Source of the DNA: Saccopteryx bilineata | Taxonomy: Eukaryota > Chordata > Mammalia > Chiroptera > Emballonuridae | NCBI RefSeq assembly: GCF_036850765.1 | Contig: NC_089494.1 | Coordinates: 57,739,809 to 57,803,808 of the forward strand | DNA: 64,000 nt | Direction of reading: 5' to 3' | In this document: piece after piece, positions 57,770 through 64,000 of the stretch | Numbering within the stretch: position 1 is the first letter of the stretch | How the letters are laid out: the number at the start of each line of letters is the position of its first letter | Notes under the pieces: generated by a model | What the model saw: the letters and a program-made list of their open reading frames with translations, nothing else | Told to the model about the DNA's origin: nothing | Database searches by the model: none | Position numbers and translations under genes: made by a program

Positions 57770-58162
57770 GCCTGACCAGGCAGTGGCACAGTGGAAAGAG
57801 CATCAGCCTGGGACACAGACGACCCAGATTCTAAGTTCCAAGGTTGCCAGCTTGAGCACAGGCTCACCAACTTGAGCACAGCATAGCTGGCTTGAGTGTG
57901 GAAGCTATGACCCCTGGTCGCTGGCTTGAGCCCAAAGGTTGCTGGCTTGAAGCCCAAGGTTGTCAGCTTGAGCAAGGGGTCACTGGCTCTGCTATAGCCT
58001 ACCCCTCTCCCCCGTCAAGGCACATATGAGAAAGCAATCAATGAACAATTAAGGTGCTGCAACAGAAAATTGACACTTCTCATCTCTCTCCCTTCCTGTC
58101 TGTCTCTCTCTCTTTCTCTCTTGCACACACTAAAAAAACTAAAAAATAATAAATAAATAAAT
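57770..58162 (+). mobile_element. SINE (type C), expanded body
   Basis: Starts GCCTGACCAGGCAGTGGCAC with extra 'GCTGGCTTGAG' units; the tail has (AAAT)n. TSD AAAACTGCCCACCCTG / AAAACTACTCATCCTG (57754-57769, 58163-58178), three mismatches. Confidence 0.9.
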
Positions 58163-58179
58163 AAAACTACTCATCCTGC

Positions 58180-58480
58180 TAGAATTTAAGTCCACAGTTC
58201 AGCATATTGAAGATGACATATCACAATGTCAATAATTGCTCCTGACATGTGAGGTTTACCACTGAAACCTCTGAATCTGAAATTAGTCTTGGATTTAATA
58301 ACACCTAATTAGTTCCTGTTACATTCCAAAAGGAGAATTGCGCCAGAAATGGGTCCGATGGGATGGCTTTCAGCAGCAACATGCGCTGATTATAAATAAT
58401 TACTTGTCAAGAACCAGCCATTCAAATGCTCACATACAATTTAGGTGCCCCCTCTCCACCGCTAGTGTAATAAGCAATAA
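58180..58480. other. No recognised feature
   Basis: About 300 bp between two SINEs. The plus frame at 58338-58601 runs into the next SINE. Confidence 0.4.
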
Positions 58481-58495
58481 AAAAGACTTGCTTAT

Positions 58496-58810
58496 GCCTG
58501 ACCAAGCAGTGGCGCAGTGGATAGAGCATCGGACTGGGATGCCGAGGACCCAGGTTCAAGTGCCTGAGGTTGCCAGCTTGAGCACGGACTCACTGGTTTG
58601 AGCAAAAGCTCACCAGCTTGACCCAAGGTCGCTGGCTCGAGCAAGGGGTTACTCGATCTGCTGAAGGCCCGCGGTCAAGACACATATAAGAAAGCAATCA
58701 ATGAACAACTAAGGTGTCGTAATGCACAACGAAAAACTAATGATTGATGCTTCTCATCTCTCCATTCCTGTCTGTCCCTGTCTATCCCTCTCTCTGTCTC
58801 TGTAAAAAAA
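58496..58810 (+). mobile_element. SINE (type C)
   Basis: Starts GCCTGACCAAGCAGTGGCGC, has 'GAGCAAGGGGTTACTCGATC' and ends in a CT tract and poly(A). TSD AAAGACTTGCTTAT / AAAGACTTACTTAT (58482-58495, 58811-58824). Confidence 0.93.
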
Positions 58811-58878
58811 AAAGACTTACTTATCTCTAGCTTCTCACTGATGCTCATCTAAACATCACCCTTGGCCTTAGGGCACTG

Positions 58879-59530
58879 TTGGTCAAATAAGTTTGTAAAT
58901 ATAATATATGTTTGCTCACTTATAGTTTGCATTGGGTGTGGGGGACAGGCTGTAAGCAGACAGGGTTGTTATAGCCTAAGGCTTAGTTTTAAGACTAAGC
59001 TTTTCCCCACACCCTTGACTGTTGCATGATAGGGGGTGGTGCACTCTCATGAGGAATCCCATTATGCCTCAGATAAGTGACTTTGTATCAGAGACTTCCT
59101 TGTTTGTATACTGGATTAAAGGTTTTAATTTCTACACTATAAAATGAGGCAGAGGAGCCCATGCAGGAGAGCAGCGAAAGGCCATGTGAAGGAAAGGAGA
59201 AGCAGCCAAGATGGCGGAGTGCTGAAGGAGAAGCCAGTTTGTGCAGAGAGAAGGAGATGGGAGAGAGTTAAATAGGCTGGTGAGGCAGAACCCTTTAATT
59301 CTAGAAAACTCGGATAAGTCGGTGGCTTTGGGAACCCTGAATGGAAAGGGAAGTGTTTTCCCACTGTGTGTATTTCTTGCCCACCGAGTACAAGCTAGGA
59401 TTAAAGCTAATGGCCCACCGGTTCTTGGATCCATTGTTTCATTACCGTCTGTCCAAATCAAATGCAAACCTGCACAGGTCAGGTGGCTATGATGATGGCC
59501 GTGGCTACTGGCCATATAGGCACTATCTAT
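58879..59530 (+). mobile_element. Endogenous retrovirus solo LTR-like element, copy 2
   Basis: Starts TGTTGGTCAAATAA and follows copy 1 (1172-2000) in order: 'GACTAAGCTTTTCCCCACACCC', 'GTGACTTTGTATCAGAGACTTCC', 'CACTATAAAATGAGG', 'AGCAGCCAAGATGGCGGAGT', 'GGATAAGTCGGTGGCTTTG', 'AAGCTAGGATTAAAGCTAATG'. The right end is not clear. The 135-codon minus frame (59132-59539) is inside it. Confidence 0.65.
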
Positions 59531-59569
59531 AGAACCCAATTATTACGGAACTAATGCCCTTGTGCTCTT

Positions 59570-59795
59570 TGGCAGGTTTGAAACACTACAAGTTTTGAAT
59601 TTTTCCTTGGACTCTGAAGCTTGGCTTTGCCACCTACCAACTTTGATTTTAGGTTGTTCAACATCTTTGCTTCACTTTCCAATTCTGAAAATGGGGATAA
59701 AAGCACCTACTCTAAAATGCTGTTGTAAAATTAAATGTGAGTACAGATAATGCATCCAATATAATTCTCAGCCTATAGTAAGCATTCAACATATA
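59570..59795 (+). repeat. MIR SINE
   Basis: 'TTGGCTTTGCCACCTACCAAC', 'CACTTTCCAATTCTGAAAATGGGGATAA' and 'CTCAGCCTATAGTAAGCATTC' match MIR. Confidence 0.75.
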
Positions 59796-60001
59796 ATAGC
59801 TATTAATAAAACTTCGTTAGCAACAGTCTACCACCAAGACTCTAATTCTCTCTTTGAATAAAGGCAAACTGGACATGTAGCTTATCTAGAATCCTTGAGG
59901 CTACAGCAAAACGGAAGAAAGTCAAGGAAGCAGGCAGGGAACCAGACTGCAAAGGGGGAGAGGAGAGTCAGGGCAGAGAGGATAAAAAGAAACAAGTAAG
60001 G

Positions 60002-60413
60002 GCCCTGGCTGGTTGGCTCAGTGGTAGAGCGTCGGCCTGGCGTACAGGGGACGGGGTTCGATTCCCGGCCAGGGCACATAGGAGAAGCGCCCATTTGCTT
60101 CTCCACCCCCCCTCCTTCCTCTCTGTCTCTCTCTTCCCCTCCCGCAGCCAAGGCTCCATTGGAGCAAAGATGGCCCGGGCGCTGGGGATGACTCCTTGGC
60201 CTCTGCCCCAAGCACTAGAGTGGCTCTGGTCGTGGCAGAGCGACGCCCCGGAGGTGCAGAGCATCACCCCCTGGTGGGCAGAGCATAGCCCCTGGTGGGC
60301 AGAGCATCGCCCCTGGTGGGCGTGCTGGGTGGATCCCGGCCGGGCGCATGCGGGAGTCTGTCTGACTGTCTCTCCCCGTTTCCAGCTTCAGAAAAATAAA
60401 AAAATAAAAAAAG
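60002..60413 (+). mobile_element. Long SINE (type A), copy 9, three modules
   Basis: Starts GCCCTGGCTGGTTGGCTCAG. Perfect 16-bp TSD AAAGAAACAAGTAAGG (59986-60001, 60414-60429). It has three 'CCCCTGGTGGGCAGAGCAT'-type modules where others have one or two, the first being TCACCCCCTGGTGG (60264-60277). Confidence 0.95.
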
Positions 60414-60429
60414 AAAGAAACAAGTAAGG

Positions 60430-61040
60430 ACTATACAAAAGGGAAAACTAAGGTCTGATAAAAGAAGGAGCAAAAACTAAAATAAAAGAGAAAAAAAGTC
60501 AGTAAAAGAGGAAGAAGTTGAAAGAGAAGCACGGAAAAGGAGGACATATCAGGTGGGTGTGGATATACTCAAGAAACAAGAGTTAAAAAGAGAAACAGAA
60601 GGAAAGGGATTTCCATTCCCAAACCGGATTACATACTAGAAATAACATCATACATCCCTATGCACCACTTGGTCAACAACAGCTTCCATTTTATCAGCAT
60701 TCTCTCTTTTTAAAAAATAATGTTTACATTATCTCTCAATCTGCCCTAAGAAGGACCCGTCCTACAAGACAGGCCAGGCCGATCCTGTTGCCCTGAATTA
60801 CATGTGAGGGCAAACAGTCAAGTGGCTGACTTGTCCACAGACACGTTCTACTCTTAAAATCTTTAACCTCACTCAGTCCTCTTCTTTAAAAGCACAGTCT
60901 GGTGGGCCTCTTACAGCAGGAACAGTCTATCTTATTCTATCCAAACCAAAGGGAAATTAAAGTTAGTTTAGATTTCAGAAAAGCACGTGCACTTAAAACA
61001 AAACAAAACAAAAAAGTTATTTCAATACAATTTAAAACTT
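60430..61040. other. Unassigned sequence
   Basis: Purine-rich at first, then ordinary. No gene seen. (AAAAC)n near 60997-61015. Confidence 0.35.
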
Positions 61041-61046
61041 ACAAGT

Positions 61047-61410
61047 TGTGGGGAAAACAGCCGTGTTAGGCTTGCTCCTAGGTTTACCAGCCACAAGCCC
61101 TTCACGCAGTTAGTGCAAGAGCACCTGACGGCACTATTGTAAGGATAGAAATTCTTCCCCTCTGGGGCATGAGATGAGATCGCCCCCACTAATGAGAGGT
61201 TAGTCAGGTTGGTTTCCTGATCCCTTGCCCTCCACTGCAAAGAGCAGGTTTTTCTTTCCCTTTGGGTTTTTTTTTTTTCCTTTTCTTTCTTCTTTTGGCT
61301 TGCCTGTCTTTGTGATCCTCCAGTAAATTGGAATGGCCCGCCATCCTCCGACTCCACAGCTCTTTCACCATCTGCCTGGATTCAGTGTGAACCTGCATGG
61401 CCAGGGCACC
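61047..61410 (+). mobile_element. Related LTR-like element, copy 3 (diverged)
   Basis: Its right half ('AATGGCCCGCCATCCTCCG', 'TTTCACCATCTGCCTGGATTC', 'AGTGTGAACCTGCATGGCCAG') aligns with the right part of copies 1 and 2, while the left half differs. It begins 'TGTGGGGAAAACAGCCG'. Likely a related LTR subfamily. No TSD found. Confidence 0.5.
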
Positions 61411-61486
61411 CGGACTTACACAGATAAATTGCCAGAACAGTACAAAGAACGCTCATCTCTCCTTCACCCAAAAACCTCGGAGTTTT

Positions 61487-61892
61487 GCCCTGGCCGGTTG
61501 GCTCAGCGGTAGAGCGTCGGCCTGGCGTGCGGAGGACCCGGGTTCGATTCCTGGCCAGGGCACATAGGAGAAGCGCCCATTTGCTTCTCCACCCCTTCGC
61601 CGCGCTTTCCTCTCTGTCTCTCTCTTCCCCTCCCGCAGCCAAGGCTCCACTGGAGCAAAGATGGCCCGGGCGCTGGGGATGGCTCTGTGGCCTCTGCCTC
61701 AGGCGCTAGAGTGGCTCTGGTCGCAACATGGCGATGCCCAGGATGGGCAGAGCATCGCCCCCTGGTGGGCAGAGCATCGCCCCTGGTGGGCGTGCCGGGT
61801 GGATCCCGGTCGGGCGCATGCGGGAGTCTGTCTGACTGTCTCTCCCTGTTTCCAGCTTCAGAAAAATGAAAAAATAAAATAAAAAAACAAAA
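61487..61892 (+). mobile_element. Long SINE (type A), copy 10
   Basis: Starts GCCCTGGCCGGTTGGCTCAG, B box GGGTTCGATTCCT. TSD CTCGGAGTTTT (61476-61486, 61893-61903), with GCC also matching after it. It carries TCGCCCCCTGGTGG at 61755-61768, the reverse complement of the CTCF-like motif. Confidence 0.95.
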
Positions 61893-62039
61893 CTCGGAGT
61901 TTTGCCAAATATCTCAATGATTTCTTTTGGAGCAAAAGGATCCAATGCAGATCACTCATTGCATTGGCCATGTCTCTGTCTCCTTCATCCAAAAACAGTT
62001 TCAGGTCCTTTCTTGAGTTTCAGAACCTTTAAAAACAGT

Positions 62040-62185
62040 CTATTTTAAATAATTTCAAGGTTACAAACACATAATAGAAACAGTACAAAGACCTCCTGCT
62101 TCCCCTTGGCCTAAATATCTAACTGGTTAGTCTTTAAGTATTTCTCTGAACCATCTGAAAGTAAACTGTGGCCACGAGACCCCTT
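62040..62185 (-). repeat. Old L1 3' UTR fragment, antisense
   Basis: 'AGAAACAGTACAAAGACCTCC' and 'TATTTCTCTGAACCATCTGAAAG' follow reverse-strand L1M text. Confidence 0.5.
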
Positions 62186-62480
62186 CACTCCTTTATATTC
62201 CAGTCTGGATTTCTCAAAACAAGGCTACTCCCTCGGCTAACCACCGTGACTCTCCTCCCACCAGGAACAGTGCCTCTGTGTTTCCCTGTCTCTCTCATCC
62301 TGGAGTTCTAAAGAGTCAAAACCTCTCATTCTCCAGGATGGCCTGGGTCACCCTCAGTTTGGGTCCATCTGACGCATCCTCATGGCCAGACTCAGTCCGT
62401 GTTTTCTTGACAAGAAAATCCCAAGAAGTGGTGCCGAGCTCCTCTCACCTGTACAGAGCTGTGACTGCCAGCCTTTACCA

Positions 62481-62816
62481 CAGGGGTCCCCAAACTACGG
62501 CCCGGCCCGCGGGCCGCATGCGGCCCCCTGAGGCCATTTATCCGGCCCTCGAAGCACTTCCAGAAGGGGCACCTCTTTCATTGGTGGTCAGTGAGAGGAG
62601 CATAGTTCCCATTGAAATACTGGTCAGTTTGTTGGTTTAAATTTACTTGTTCTTTATTTTAAATATTGTATTTGTTCCCGTTTGTTTTTTACTTTAAAAT
62701 AAGGTATGTGCAGTGTGCATAGGGATTTGTTCATAGTTTTTTTTTTATAGTCCGGCCCTCCAATGGTCTGAGGGACAGTGAACTGGCCCCCTGTGTAAAA
62801 AGTTTGGGGACCCCTG
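62481..62816. mobile_element. Non-autonomous hAT transposon (family A/B), 336 bp
   Basis: Ends CAGGGGTCCCCAAACT and AGTTTGGGGACCCCTG, perfect inverted repeats. Perfect 8-bp TSD CTTTACCA (62473-62480, 62817-62824). The reverse of 20116-20446. The 120-codon frame at 62278-62640 runs into it and is not a gene. Confidence 0.97.
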
Positions 62817-63064
62817 CTTTACCATAAAGTCGCCATTTCCTTCTTTGCAGTTAATCAGTACTTTGTGGAAAAATACTATGACACTCTGCCAAGACCCGGT
62901 TTTTCATCAAACCTCCACCCACCCATTGACAGCTGTCTTCATCAACAACCATTGTGATGTTTTTCCATTTCCTACCCCCTTCTACATTTATTGGTTGGCA
63001 TTCTCCTGTAAAAAAGAGCTTTCCTTCCCCATTTCCATTTATTTATTTATCAATATAAATTCAT

Positions 63065-63745
63065 TGAATCTTTTTTATTAGAAATTAATTATTTTTAATT
63101 GAACTTATTAGGGTGACACTAGCTAACACAATTAAATTTTTTTTATTTATTCATTTTAGAAAGGAGAGAGGGAGAGGGGGGGGGAGGAGCAGGAAGCATC
63201 AACTCCCATATGTGCCTTGACCAGGCAAGCCCAGGGTTTCGAACCGGTGACCTCAGCATTTCCAGGTCGACGCTTTATCCACTGCGCCACCACAGGTCAG
63301 GCGCTAAGACAATTATAGACTTCAAGTGCCCTATTCTACAACACATCTCTGTACACTGTATTGTGATCACCCCCCCCCCCCAGTTAAGTCTTTGTCCATC
63401 ACTACTTTGCCCTCCTATACCCTCCACTACCTCCCCCCACACATAATCAAAACATTGTTGTCCGTGTTTATAGGGGTTTTTTTTTGGGGGGGGTGTCTTT
63501 TTTTACTCAGTCCCTCCATCTCCCTCACCCAGGCCCCCGCCTTCCTCCCATAGCTGTCAGCCGGCTCTCTATGAGTCTGTCTCTACTTTGCTTATTAGTT
63601 CATTTTCTTCATTATATTCCACATGAGTGAAGTCATGTGGCACTTGTCTTTCTCTGACTGGCTTATTTCACTCAGCATAATGCTCTCCAGGTCCATTCAT
63701 GCTGTCACAAAAGTGAGATTTTCTTCTTTTTTATCATTGAATCTT
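63065..63745 (-). mobile_element. L1 3' UTR and ORF2 end, antisense, with nested SINE
   Basis: 'TGAACTTATTAGGGTGACACT', 'GCTGTCAGCCGGCTCTCTATG', 'ACATGAGTGAAGTCATGTGGC', 'TCTTTCTCTGACTGGCTTATT' and 'CTCCAGGTCCATTCATGCTG' are reverse-strand L1. The SINE at 63135-63302 splits it. Confidence 0.8.
63135..63302 (-). mobile_element. SINE (type B)
   Basis: Minus-strand start 'CGCCTGACCTGTGGTGGCGC', B-box text GGTTCGAAACCC, short GA tract. TSD GCTAACACAATTA / GCTAAGACAATTA (63122-63134, 63303-63315). Confidence 0.92.
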
Positions 63746-64000
63746 ATCTAATAGCTTATGAATACCTCACTATCATTATTTATTTTGATCCTCTAATTTT
63801 CCCCGATTTGACGGGTGAGAGTCCCTTGTACTTCCCTTTTCAGAAAGTAGATTTAGTGGATACAATTTCATATACCAAGAGGGATATTCAAGGCCAAAGA
63901 CTGCTTTTTCAATTTGTTCGGGGAATTGTGAAGATAACACACAGAAATAATTTTGAATGTGTTGCTTTTTTTCTTTCAAAATATCTACTAGCTGACATTC
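63746..64000. other. No recognised feature
   Basis: About 250 bp of AT-rich sequence at the window edge; the minus frame at 63776-63979 has no known domain. Confidence 0.35.

Noticed and set aside
1..64000. CRISPR-like or tandem-spaced repeats
   Set aside because: The recurring sequences are dispersed SINE, LINE and hAT copies with TSDs, not regularly spaced direct repeats.

Overview
The window is a noncoding, repeat-dense stretch of a mammalian nuclear genome. It is almost certainly a bat. The tRNA-derived SINEs present (a 'GCCCTGGCCGGTTGGCTCAG' type and two 'GCCTGACC...GGTGGCGCAGTGGATA' types) resemble chiropteran SINEs, and I recall the long type as typical of horseshoe/leaf-nosed bats (Rhinolophoidea, Rhin-1-like). 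Many recent non-autonomous hAT transposons fit the same origin. The lineage is inferred from repeat types and was not checked against a database. I found no convincing host protein-coding exon, no structural RNA gene, no CRISPR and no prokaryotic feature. The longer open frames come from SINEs, LINEs or low-complexity sequence.

Layout. 1-2.4 kb: a MIR and an L2 split by an LTR-like element. 2.5-10 kb: MIRs, L2 remnants, one long SINE, and an old L1 broken by two SINEs. 11 kb: an antisense MaLR LTR and an AT/AC microsatellite. 13.9-16.5 kb: an old antisense L1 carrying a hAT, a younger 5'-truncated L1 and SINEs. 17.9-20.5 kb: SINEs (one pair inside a single target-site duplication) and an L1 3' UTR split by a SINE and a hAT. 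21.8-28 kb: SINEs, a short L1, MER5-like DNA and a hAT. 28.3-38.2 kb: an ERV2-like solo LTR, L2, four hATs and SINEs. 38.3-43.4 kb: a cluster of DNA transposons (three bat-type hATs, a 231-bp TA-flanked MITE, a 112-bp mariner MITE and older MER5-like copies). 44-50.2 kb: a 5-kb antisense L1 with a mutated ORF2, interrupted by a chimeric SINE and a hAT. 50.6-64 kb: a MaLR LTR, more SINEs, L1 fragments, two more copies of the LTR-like element from 1.2 kb, and another hAT.

How the parts relate. L1-type machinery would have mobilised the SINEs, which end in A-rich tails and mostly carry 9-17-bp target-site duplications (TSDs). The short hAT and mariner elements have no transposase of their own. 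Nesting gives an order: L2, MIR and old L1 first, MaLR LTRs and MER5 next, then younger L1, SINEs and hATs. The most notable signal is a CTCF-like motif (CCACCAGGGGGCGA) in the long SINE. It occurs as a module repeated one to three times per copy and is spread over at least seven loci in both orientations. I saw nothing that amounts to a new multi-gene system.
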